Shown here: positions 10,353 to 22,300 of the stretch, one piece after another
Position numbering within the stretch: position 1 is the first letter of the stretch
Layout of the letters: every line of letters begins with the position of its first letter
Assembly: GCA_905221605.1 (NCBI GenBank)
Contig: CAJNDS010002158.1
Coordinates: 558,001-622,000 of the forward strand
Source of the DNA: Symbiodinium natans
Taxonomy: Eukaryota; Sar; Dinophyceae; Suessiales; Symbiodiniaceae
Direction: 5' to 3'
Length of the DNA: 64,000 nucleotides
Program-made: the position numbers and the translations under genes
Notes under the pieces: model-generated
What the model was told of the DNA's origin: nothing
Databases searched by the model: none
What the model saw: the letters and a program-made list of their open reading frames with translations, nothing else

Positions 10353-13300
10353 CTGATGATGATGATGATGAATCTGCGACCAGAAAGCGTGCTACTGTCG
10401 TCAGAGCCAGAAGTCAGCTCACAACCAGTACGCTCGGGTCCTGCCTCGCATCATCAATCTGGAAACCGTGGACTGATTCATGGACAAGCCAATTCTGTCA
10501 CTGCGCAGGATATAAGGAGGTTCTTCACAAGGGCAGCGAGCCCTTAGCAGATGCAAGCCTGGGAGATGACTGAACGATGAGTTTTTATTTGAGTACAAAC
10601 AGGGACCCCGCTTCAATAGCAAGCGGCTTTTCTCTAAGAGCATACGTGCTAAGCCGTGTAATCGGCCGGTGTGCAAGATGAACCACACTGTAGCGCACGC
10701 TAGCTGAGGGACGACTCTCACTGCGAAGGAAGAAGATGATGATGATGATGCTGATGATGATGCTGCTGCTGCTGATGATGATGATGATTATTCGTATCAT
10801 TCTACTTATTTTAAAACGTATTTTTGGGGTTCTTAAGCAAATAGTAGGCCATGGGTGGCCACAGTATGACTCGTCTACTATAGGGGCCGGCATAATTACC
10901 TATGTTGTTCCCATATGGTCCCTTCATAAATATACTGTAGTAATCCCCCCAAAACCCTATTCTAATTACTAAGGCCCCTATATTATGTTTCGATTCATTT
11001 ACAACACGAACTGCCCCCAAATGCATATGCAACTGCAACCTCAACGCCCCTACCCCAGCTAAACCCCTACAGCAACTCCCTCAATACCTCCCAGACCCCC
11101 ACTCAAACCTGAGCTCAAAAGCCCCCGAAGACCCTAAACCCTAAACGGGGTTTCCACAGTGGGCTGTCGAGCGGAAAAGGTGTGTCTATTGTACGTAACA
11201 AAAACCTTAAACCCTAAACCCTAAACCCTGCGAACCCGAAACCCAAAACCCCAAACCCTAAACCCTAAACCCTACACCCTAAACCCTACACGCTAAACCC
11301 TAAACCCTAAACCCTAAACCCTAAACCCTAAACCCTAAACCCTAAACCCTAAACCCTAAACCCTAAACCCTAAACCTTAGACCCTAGACCCTAAACCCTA
11401 AACCCTTAACCCTAAGCTGAACCCCCCCCCCCGCCCCCAAGCAGGAGATCAACTCCCAGTTCCTGAAGCCGAGCCTTCGCGGAGATTATTCTTCTGTACA
11501 GTAGGGTTGAGGGTTTAGGGTTGAGGGTTGGGGGTTGAGGGTTGAGGGTTTGGACTTGGGGTTTAGGGTTTAGGGTTTAGGGCTTAGGGTTTGTAGGGTT
11601 CAGCATCTCAAGTCCAAGCATTCATTAGTCAGAGCTCGCTACTCTGGATCGAAAATTCTTGGGCCAGGAGCATCCTAAACTCTCAGCCCTAAGCCCTGAA
11701 AAAGCCCAAAGGCTCTAAGCTCTAAGCTCTAATTCAAGGGTACCCTAAACCCTAAACCCTAGACCCTAGACCCTAAACCCTAAAAGCCCTAAGCCCTAAA
11801 CAACCCTAAACCCTAAAGTAGCCGTGAGGCTTGGGCTCCTTGGGCGCAAGCCCCTCTTCGCCATCCCATCATGTTAGGCCCTCTCAGCCTTCAACCCCAG
11901 CGAAACCCTGCGCCCGAAGCCCGTACTCCCACACCTTGAAAACTAAACGCTAAAGGCCTGAACCCTAAACCCTGAAAACCCTAAACCCTAAACCCTAAAC
12001 CCTAAACCCTAAACCCTAAACCCTAAACCCTAAACCCTAAACCCTAAACCCTAAACCCTAAACCCTAAACCCTAAACCCTAGACCCTAAACCCTAAACTG
12101 CCGAGAGCGCCGCTGTCCATATGCATGGGCGCTCGAGGCTTCGACCGAGGTCCCCGACCGAGCGTCTCCACAGAACGGTGAGGGAGGGTAAAGCCTCCCG
12201 GTAGACGAGACGGCAGTGACTGGCTACGCCTCAGACCTAGGGCGTCAGCCCTTTTTCTAAGTAGGACCCCAAACCTCGCACCATTGGCGTCTAACCTCCT
12301 AATTGGTGGGACCCCGCCCTTGGGACGGTGGGGCCCCTCTGGGACCTTCCTGGGACCCAAACACCCTACACCCTAAACCCTAAACCCCAGACCCTAAACC
12401 CTAAACCCAAAACCCTAGAAGTTTGAGGGTGTGGATTCTGCATTTTGTTACAACGTCGCTTGGAGCCCAGGAAACGGAAAGACCTTCTCGACGCCTGGGT
12501 CAACAAGCTGATCTTCGTGGTCTCCTATGCACCTGGCTTGGGTTTCAGGGTTTAGGGTTTACGGTTGAGGGTGTAGGGTTTAGGGTTTAGGGTTTAGGGT
12601 TCAGGGTTTAGGGTTTAGGGTGTTGCTTTCGAAGCCCTCGGCAAAAGGTATGAAGAATCATGAGAATCGTATTCATCCTTTGCGCAGGGTCGGGCCATAC
12701 ATGTACAGTATGGTTTTATTGCTAGTATCCCTCAAAGTTCACTCAATATATGCACTCACGGTGATATCAACCCCGTTGCATGTAGAGATTTCAACACTTG
12801 TTTTGTACCCAAAACCGTAGACCCTAAATCCAAAACCCCAAGCCCTAAACTCGAAACAGTTTTTTTTGAGAGGGTCCATAGCCCGTCCCTGCAGGGTCCA
12901 AGCGCGGAGAGCCGAGGCGTAGACGTGAAACAGGGTTTAAACTGGGCTTTGGAGTACTATACTTTAATTCCCGAAAGCATCGCGAAGGGTTCTTCCGTGC
13001 GGAGCCCCCTGACACAACAACATAGACTGAAGTGCGTAGAGTGAAGTGCATAGAGTGAAGTGCATAGAGTGAAGTGCATAGAGCGAAGTGCATAGAGTGA
13101 AGTGCATAGAGCGAAGTGCATAGAGTGAAGCGCATAGAGCAAAGTGCATAGAGTGAAGTGCATAGAGGCAAGTGCACAGAGTGAAGTGCACAGAGTGAAG
13201 CGCATAGAGTGAAGTGCATAGAGTGAAGTGCATAGAGTGAAGTGCATAGAGTAAAGTGCAAGTGCATAGAGTGAAGTGCATAGAGTGAAGTGCATAGAGT

Positions 13301-16300
13301 GAAGTGCATAGAGTGAAGTGCATAGAGTGAAGTGCATAGAGTGAAGTGCATAGAGTGAAGTGCATAGAGTGAAGTGCATAGAGTGAATTGCATAGAGTAA
13401 TCAGTGAATACAAATTTCTAGATTTACGTAGAATTTACTAGACCTTCGTACCCAGTCCTAGATTTCTAAATTAAAATTACTCTTTCTAAGGCGGCGGGCT
13501 GGGTTGACATCGCCAATCGGGATTGCAACCCTCTGCGGGTTTCGGCGTGGTCGCGGTGCTAAAACCGTCGTTTTTTTACGTTTCTTGATTTGCGCGGACA
13601 ACCCTCTGCGGGTTTCGGCGTGGTCGCGGTGCCAAAACCGTCGTTTTTTTACGTTGCTTTGTGGCCGCGGACAACCCTCTGCGGGTGATCGCCGGGTCGC
13701 GGTGCTAAAACCGTCGGTACTTTTTTTCGTGGCCGCAGACAACCCTCTGCGGGTTTCGGCGTTGGCACGGTGCCAAAACCGTGGTGTTTTTGCGTTTTTT
13801 GACATACAAACGTAACCCCTCTGCGGCTTTCGGCGTTGGCGCGGTGCCGAAACCCTCGTGTTTTTGCGTTTCTTGACATGCAAACGTAACCCCTCTGCGG
13901 GTTTTCGCGTGGTCGCGGTGCTAAAACCGTAGTGTTTTTGCGTTTTTTGCGTTTGTTTTTCGACTTGTGTAGTACAGACGTAGTACGCCGGGGACTTCCG
14001 TGGCTGGAAAATCGAGTTTTGTAGTACAAACGTAGTACGCAGGGGACGCCCGGAGCTTCCGTGGCTGGAAAGTCGACTTTTGTAGTACAAACGTAGTACG
14101 CCACGCGGAGCTTCCGTAGCTGGAAAGTCGACTTTTGTAGTACAGACGTATAGTACGCCGGGGACGCCCGGAGCTTCCGTGGCTGGAAAGTCGACTTTTG
14201 TAGTACAAACGTAGTACGCCGCGCACACGCGGAGCTTCCGTAGCTGGAAAGTCCACTTTTGTAGCACAGACGTATAGTACGCCGGGGACGCCCGGAGCTT
14301 CCGTGGCTGGAAAGTCGACTTTTTGTAGTACTCACGTAGTACGCCGCGCACACGCGGAGCTTCCGTGGCTGGAAAGTCGACTTTTTTTGTAGCACAGACG
14401 TATAGTACGCCGCGGACGCCCTGGGCGTCTGAAAACACCGCAAATAGCATGGTAACGGACATCTGGCCGCCTGAAAACACCGCAAATAGCAGTGCATACA
14501 AGTGCAGTGTACAAGTGACTATGCAACCATGTAAGGGCATACATTTCTCCAAGTGCATACAGTTCGATTACAAAGAGTCAAGTGCATGGAGTCAACGCAC
14601 GGCAAATCGATGCTTTCGGGCCATCCCTCTTCTAGTACTTTTTTGGGTTTTGGGTTCCCATTATAGCTACTTATACCTGAAAGGTATATACTTTTTGTTC
14701 TGGGTCTACTCCAGAGGTAGGTAAACTGCTGATGATGAGTGTATATAAAGGGCTCCTCCTAAATATCGAGTCTATGTACCAGGTGTCCATTTGCGGATGC
14801 CCAGAATCAAAGCCCCTACTGTGTGGGTTCGGCAGACTCTATTGGCAGCAGAGAGAGGCGATCCAGGTGGAGTAGCTTGGCCATGGCTAGTTCAACGGCA
14901 ACGTCGTGCACCGATTATGCTCGACAGAATGTTCTCTCTGCTTCAGGGTGTCCTACAAGCCCTGCGCGCCTTCATTGGGTTCTAGGAGATGCTGAGGATC
15001 AGCTCTGGCGAAATCCAGCCCTGGGTATGCAACCGGATGGCAGCCCCTACCAGGCTTCGGGGCGCCCCCCAAAGAACCCCAAATGCCCCTTAAACCCTAA
15101 GCCCCAAACCCCCGAACCCCTAATCCGAAGCTCGAAGCCGGAAACGGAGTCGGCCCTGAACGCCGAGACAAGCTCTCAGAGCCTTAGAGCCCACAAGAGC
15201 CCACAAGAGCCCAAAGCATCCAAACACCTTGAGGGTTTTGGGTTGAGGGTTGAGGGTTTAGGGTTTAGGGTCCGAGATCCCAAGCCTCAGCTTTACAGTA
15301 GCACCCAGTTCATGGGTATTGTTGGCATTTACAAGCAGCGTTGTAGGAAGGGGCAGCTAGACGAACGGCCTTGTTTTGTGTCGTTGTATGAAGCAGGGTT
15401 TATATTTCTGTTTTTGGTGAGGGTGTATAAGGTTCCTTTTTAATATTGGTGAGTGTATATTTAATGGCTACCGCCAGTGCCACCGACCCCTCAACTTGAG
15501 CTCCGCGCACTTCAACGTATCATTCCAAGGTACCGGGTACGGCGGGAGGCCGCAATGAGGTTACTAACCTGGTAGAGGGCAGTGAGGGTAAGAGGTGGGG
15601 GCAAGGGGGCGGGAAGGGTGGCGGGCGGGAGGGGTGCGGGGGGCGGGGTGGGGCGGGGACAGCAAGGGCAGCAGGGGATAAAGGGGGTCGGGCATGCACT
15701 GGAGCCCTTAAAACACTCCAGGGCATGCACTGGAGCTTTTAAAACACTCCATTACTAACACGTCAGGGGGCAGCGAGGGAAGAGGCGCAAGGGGCAAGGG
15801 GCACGAACAGCAGCGGCAGCGGAGCAGTGGGGGGGAAGGGGGGACTCCATTCCTGACGCGTCAAGGGGCAAGAGGTGGGGGGGGCTCGGGCATGCACTGG
15901 AGCCTCAAAAGCAAGGCAGTGGGGGAGGACTGCTAACACATCAGGAAGCAGCGAGGGTAAGAGGGGGGGCAAGGGGCAAGGGGTACTAACGGCAGTGGGG
16001 GGTCGGGCAGGGGCGCAGGCAGTGGGGAGGGCGTGGGGGGGGGGGGGCGGGGATGGGGGGGGGGCGGGGGTGTTGCAGCAGGGAATGGGGGGTGGGGGGG
16101 CCCTCTCAGCCCATCCCCCCCCCGGGCCCCCCCCCATGGCCCCCCCCCCCAAATTCTTTCCCCGCCCCGCCCCCTTGTGGTTTGGGGTGGGGTTGGGGTT
16201 TGGGGTTTGGGGTTTAGGGTTTAGGGTTTAGGGTTTAGGGTTTAGGGTTTAGGGTTTAGGGTTTAATGTTAGGGTCGCTTTAATAAACCCCCCCCCCCCA

Positions 16301-19300
16301 AATCTTGTTTTGGTCCCCGGGGCTTGGAGGGGGTGGAAAAAAAGAGGGGGTGTCAATTATGAGGATTCTGGGGGTCTGGGGTCTGGGGGTCTGGAAGACA
16401 AGCAATCTCAAACGAGATCTGCTTCTCTAAAGACTGAGCCTTGGAGCTCTTTCAAGCCAGCTCAGCTGAAAAGTTTTCTCTGCAATGGAACTCTTAAGCC
16501 ATTTTCAGTAAAATTTTCAATTCCTGGCCAGAGAAATTTTACAATTGCCGCCCCATTCTTATTATCACCGGACCCCCCTATATAGACTTGTTTACATACA
16601 TCGGCCCGAAAACCTCCCGTAATGGAAAGTAGTCTTCGGCTGGGGCCCTCTGGCCTGGCGAATATTACTATTGCCACCCCAATTAAAAAAGCCACCCTCA
16701 CATTAGGGTTTAGGGTTTTCTGTGATAGGGCGTAGATGCTGTGAAGGTTAGGTTTTGGAACAAGCTCGAGAGCTTCGTGAGGTGCTGAAGAGCAGCTTTG
16801 GCCCGATTGTGGAGGGCCATCTAACACTTTTCTCCCACCCCACGCCGTCCAAGGCGGCAAAGCCACCCAAACCTATTCCTTTTAGGGTTTAGGCCTAAAC
16901 TCAGACAACAGTCCACTTTTCAAAACTTTGATGTTGGTTGAGTCCGAGAGTCAAGGGTGCCAGCAAGGTCTCGAAGGCCGAAGCCGGCGTGGCGGGTAAA
17001 GAGGACAGGCTGCCAGCCCACCAGGGCGGCAAAGGCCACCAGGTCAGACACCAGAAAACCAGCAGTCACCGGGCCAAGGCCCCGCCCTGCCTGGACTGGC
17101 CTGAGGGCCCCCTGGTCCTTGGGCACGCTGCGGCGAGGGTCCGGGTCCTCCTAGCCTGGGAGCCCATTACATAAAGATAAGGGACCCGCGCTGGTCCCCA
17201 AAAAAAACTGTACCTTGCCACCCATCATAGGCGCTACCGATCCCCATGCTGTGGGAGGCGGGCGAGCGACCTGGGTCGGCTTGCGCCATCGAGGTCGAAG
17301 CACTTAAGCGCCGCCCCCCAACGTAGGGGGGCGGCCTAGGCCCTGAGTTTAGGGTTAGGGCGTAGGGCTTGGGGCTTAGGGTTGAGGGTTTAGGGTTGAG
17401 GGTTGAGGGTTGAGGGTTTAGGGTTTAGGGTCCCCGCGGTGTGGGCCTTTTTGTGGGGTGCTGTGGTTGGGGTTTGGGTTGAGGGTTGAGGGTTCAGGGT
17501 TTAGGGGTTTAGGGGTTGGCGTCTAGGGGGGGCTGGGGGGGGGGGGTTGGGGGGAGGGGGGGGTACCTGCACGGGACACGGGATCATATATCGGGTGTCC
17601 TTGTGGGGGTCCGAGAAAGATAACCCTACTTCATATCCCTACAGAAGTATCCATGAACCCTAAGTGCCCTCGTGCAGTACTTCCCTAATTCTCTGAACCT
17701 TGAACCCTAAACGCTAAACCCGAAACCCTAAACCCTTCTTGGAGGGTATCGGCCCCAAACCCGAAACCATAGATAGACCCTATCCCCAAGCGCTGAGGCT
17801 GAGGATCGGCTCCACTATGACTATGAACCCCTTTAAAGAAAGGGGTGGACTCCCAAGCCTTACAGCCTAAACCTGAAACCCCAGAACCCCGAAGCCCCGA
17901 ATCCGCGAATCCCCGAATCCCCGAATCCGCGAAACCGAAACCTTTTCGTGTTCGTAGGTTGCTCTGGGACCTAGGGGGCTGAAGGTTTTTGGAGTTGGCT
18001 TCGAGGGCACGATAGGCGGAGGTCCCCGAGTCCACAGCTGCAAGAAATGCACTGCTAGTGGTGCCCCATTGCGCAGGACACACACCCCCGAAAAAAGACC
18101 CCAGTTTTCGAACACCCACGCCCTCCGCGGGCGATGATAAGTAGGGTGTTATGTATGGTAGCTGGTGTGATAACCTGACTTAAGGTACTCAGAATTCTAC
18201 TGATGAGTATCCATGGCTCCACAGACACCACGCCCCAAATCCAGTGCTCGTCGCCACCTTGCTCCTCACGCGTGAGGCTCACTTCTGAACAAAGATGGAC
18301 ACGCGCTGGATGCACAGTCGGCAAGCCTGCGCCAGAAGACTGGGGAGTCGCTACCCTAAACCCTCAACCCGAAAACCTGGTAGTGGCTGTAGAGTGGGAG
18401 GAGGGCTGATAGCAAGAGATCTCCTCGTCGCGGGGAAGCAGTGCAAACTTTGGGGCGCAATCATATGCATCATGGTGGTCGATTGCCTGTGGTGTCATGC
18501 TCTGCAATTGGTGGGGGTCCAAGCAAGAAGCCTCACGCCCGCGCGCGAATACGCGGCCTGCAATGCCTGTAGGTCGTCAGCTATCACGGTTCTGAGCATG
18601 GCAGGCAAGGGAACCTGCAGGAGTGCAAAAAGCAACGTCCTTTCGAACCACTTCCGACTCTCGGCCCGTCCTGCCCTGCAAATTGCTTGCGTAGGACACC
18701 CAGCGCAAAACAGCCGGCAGGTCGTCATCGTGGATGAGGCTCACTTCATAAAGAACTCGCAAACTCGGCGCGCGCAGGCACGAGTGCAAAGCAGTGGTGG
18801 GTCCAAGAAGATGTCTCGCACTGTGGGTCTCGAAGCCTGTACGCCTTTACTTGCATGGCTTTGTCGGAGGCGTGGAGTGTTTGGCCGATAGCCTGGGTCT
18901 TTCGACGTGTTGAGTTGCGTCAACATTGGTCGCCACAACTTGAATCCCCGCCAAAAACTCCCAAGCTTGACGCAGGCATTGTTCCCCATCTGTCGGCTTG
19001 CAAGCCGACTTGACCTGAGCTTCATGCATTCGTGAGCTTGGGTTGAGTCTTTTTGCTGTTTTTTGGTTGTGGTTGGGCGTGGGTTATGGGTTTGTGGCCC
19101 CCCACAATTTTGCAACACCGGAGTGCGTAGCGACGTAGTGAAGCATGTGAAGCCCCACAAGGAGTGGGAGCAACGTTATGGGGTGCTGGGGATGGGACAC
19201 GAGGGGTTTGAGGGGGCTGTTGCTGGGTTGAACTGGATGGCCCGAAAAGTAACTAGGGGGCGGAGAGGGAGCCATTGCCGGTTTTGAGCGGAAGTTTGAC

Positions 19301-22300
19301 TAATCCGCCTTCAACGTTGGGAGGTTTCGGGAAAGTTGTGCGTTGTTCTCCTATTGAAAACTCTGTAAAGGCTGAAGGCTGCAGGCTTGTTTTTACACAA
19401 GTCTTGCTTTTTAAGCAACAGCTTTGGACGGTCAAAGATGCATGCTAAGCTCCATTTGCATTCCTGGACCTGATCCCTGCACTACATCCCCATTTTTGCT
19501 ACTACGCCCCGCCAAATCAGGGGTAAACCCTTTTTCAGTGGAAAGCGCGCAGCCGTAATGAAGCCCTAAACCCTAAGCCTTAAGCCGTAACCCTAAACCC
19601 TAAATCCTAATCTCTGTCAAGTCAAGGCTGCATTCTGCTCACTGGCACACCTGTGTCAGAGGCTCAGCGGTCAGCAACCGTTAAGACCCTAAGCCCTAAG
19701 TCCCAGAGCGCCTAGAAGTGGGGTGTTTGAATTTGGCAACTTGCGCCCGCCCCATGCCACGCAGCCGCAGTATCGTCTAGGCAGCCCGCCACCCGACCAC
19801 CTCCCCCAAAGAGAAGAGTAAAGACGTCAATCCTATTGCAAGAGGTGACTTGCCTACGGGTAAGATGAGCCGAAGTATCGCTTCAATTGAAGGAAGAGGG
19901 TCTAGGGTGTAGGGTGGAAGTCGATGGTATCCCCACCTTTGAGGCTTAAGCTTGTAGCATGCTTTGGGAGGGTGGTCATCAAGAGAAGGGGCCATGCAAG
20001 ACCATGCGTCATGGATTTGGCCGGCTGTGGCTCCTCTGATTGAGCAAGGCTCAACTATGCTGGGGAAACCTGGTCCCTGATGCATGCGAGGGGCCGGCCA
20101 GTTTCCACTTTGGCTTGACAGTTGTCCGTATAGGGTTCCCCCCTCCTTTTTTGCACTTTCCCCCAAACCCAACCCGCAGCCGAAGCTCGCAAGCCCTCGC
20201 CTGATCCCCGAAACCTATAGACCGGGCCGTGGAGTTCGTGAGCCTGTTGCCCTCTGCCCCAAGCGTGGATGCAAGCTTAAACCCGGCATTTGACGGCTAA
20301 CGGGTCCCTTGGCCTTATACCCAGAACCCCAAAGACGCTCGCGGTTGCAGTCGAAGGCCTACGACCACTGATTCCAATTCAAAAAACTCAGATGAGAAGG
20401 CCGCAAAACAGGCTAGCGTCTTAGGTTCCTTGTGTTTGAAGTCCTTGAGGCTGGAGGTTCAGGAATGGGAAGAATTCCCAAACCCCAAAGCCCGTAAACC
20501 CGCAGCCTAACCCCTGCAACCCAGAACCCTTATTAACACTTGACCCCGAAAGCCCAAAGCCCCAAAAGCCTCAACCCTGAAACCCCAAGACCCGATATCC
20601 CTCGAACCCGAAAGCCCTCAAACCCCGTAACCCTTAAACCCCAAAAGCCTGAAGACCTATTCCCCTTGAAGCCTAAACCCTAAACCCCATAACCCTTAAA
20701 ACCAGCTTTGAGCATGCCGCCAGGCTTGACCCCACCCTCCCCACGTTCGAGAACTTCTGTTCAGCCCCCGGCAGTTCAGGGTTTTGGGGTTCAGGGGGCT
20801 TTAGAGGGTTTTGAGGGGCTTTTGGGTTTTCGGGGTTAGGGTTGTAAACTATAGGGTTTAGGGTTTTAGGGGCATTTGGGGTAGGGGCTTAGGGGTGTAG
20901 GGGTTCAGGGGTATAGGGGTTAAGGGGTTAGTTTAGGAGTTTAGGGTTTAGTGGTTTAGGGGTTGAGGGGTTTAGGGGTTTAGGGGTTTAGGGGTCTGGG
21001 ATTTTGAGTTTGAGGTGTAAGATGTTCACCCTGGTCGAACTGTGAAACCAGACAGCTCTTGAACAGACTGAGGGCCCTAAACCCTAAACCCTAAACCCTG
21101 AACCCTACACCCTAAACCCTAAACCCTAAACCCTAAACCCTAAACCCTAAACCCTAAACCCTAAACCCTAAACCCTAAACCCTAAACCCTAAACCCTAAA
21201 CCCTGGGTTTGATCTAGCTTGTGCCCAAGAGCCACCCGAAGAGAAAGACAGAAACCAGGGGAGACATGGGGGGTTTGAGTCGTAGCCTTTACTTAGCAAT
21301 GGAACCAGGGCACTTTTCACTTTTTGGGATAATATAATCCCCTATAGAGCTGAAAGTGTGCATTTTTTGTGGGGCATATGAACTCAGCGGCTAAGTTTAG
21401 CCTTCCTGTTTTTGAATTTGTTGAAGGGAGCGCATGTCTGTTGAGCTGGTGTAGCCCGAAACCCTAAGCCGCGAACCCTAAACCCTAAACCCTAAACCCT
21501 AAACCCTAAACCCTAAACCCTAAACCCTAAACCCTAAACCCGGAGCACTCCGCGCTCCAAGGCGAGCGATATTGCGACTTCAAGACGCAGACGGACGAAG
21601 ACGGAGCCTGGGACCAGCACCCACGGGGGTTGCATTTCATGGAAGAGCCCGGTAACCCCTAAACCCTACGCAGAAGTGCCGAGGAGTCGTCACTCGCACG
21701 CCCTTTGGGGTGAGGCCTCCGGCTGAGGGCGGAGTCGGGCTGAGGGTCTTCTGGTCTTCCTCGAAACCTTCAGGGAGTTTAGGGTTTAGGGTTTAGACGG
21801 TGTCTCGATGATACAGGTGGTACTCGAAGCATCGAGGTGCGGCGCCCTCACTTGAAAGAAGCCCCCCCCCTATAGACCCCTTGTATACCCGATAAAATTC
21901 AAGGGACCTAGGGTTAGGGGTTAGGGTTTCGGGTTTAGGGAAAGAAGGTATAGGAACCATGTTAAGGGACCATGTAACTACCCTTAAACAACCTAGCGTG
22001 CCACCTTTGCGAGGTTTCCTCGCCTCCTTATCGTGCGGAAATATCTGTTTACTGCTTGAGAGCCTCGGAACCTATACCCTGAAACCTTAAACCCTAAACC
22101 CTAAACCTTAAACCCTAAACCCTAAACCCTAAACCTTAAACCCTAAACCCTTGAGGCGTCCCGAGGAGCTCTACGAGGTCTTCGGCTCCTTCCTGGTGCG
22201 GCAGAAGAAGTCGGCACGCTGGGGGGTGAAGCACGAAGGGGGCTCTGATTTTCAGCATGGGTTTAGGGTTTGGTGGAGTTTAGGGTTTAGGGTTTAGGGT

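Noticed and set aside
12845-13413. MHFTLCTSLYALHS repeat protein
   Set aside because: A stop-free 14-bp unit keeps all three frames open, so there is no coding signal.
13458-14558. 366-residue minus-strand open frame
   Set aside because: Runs through two tandem repeat families with parallel open frames; no splice or domain support.
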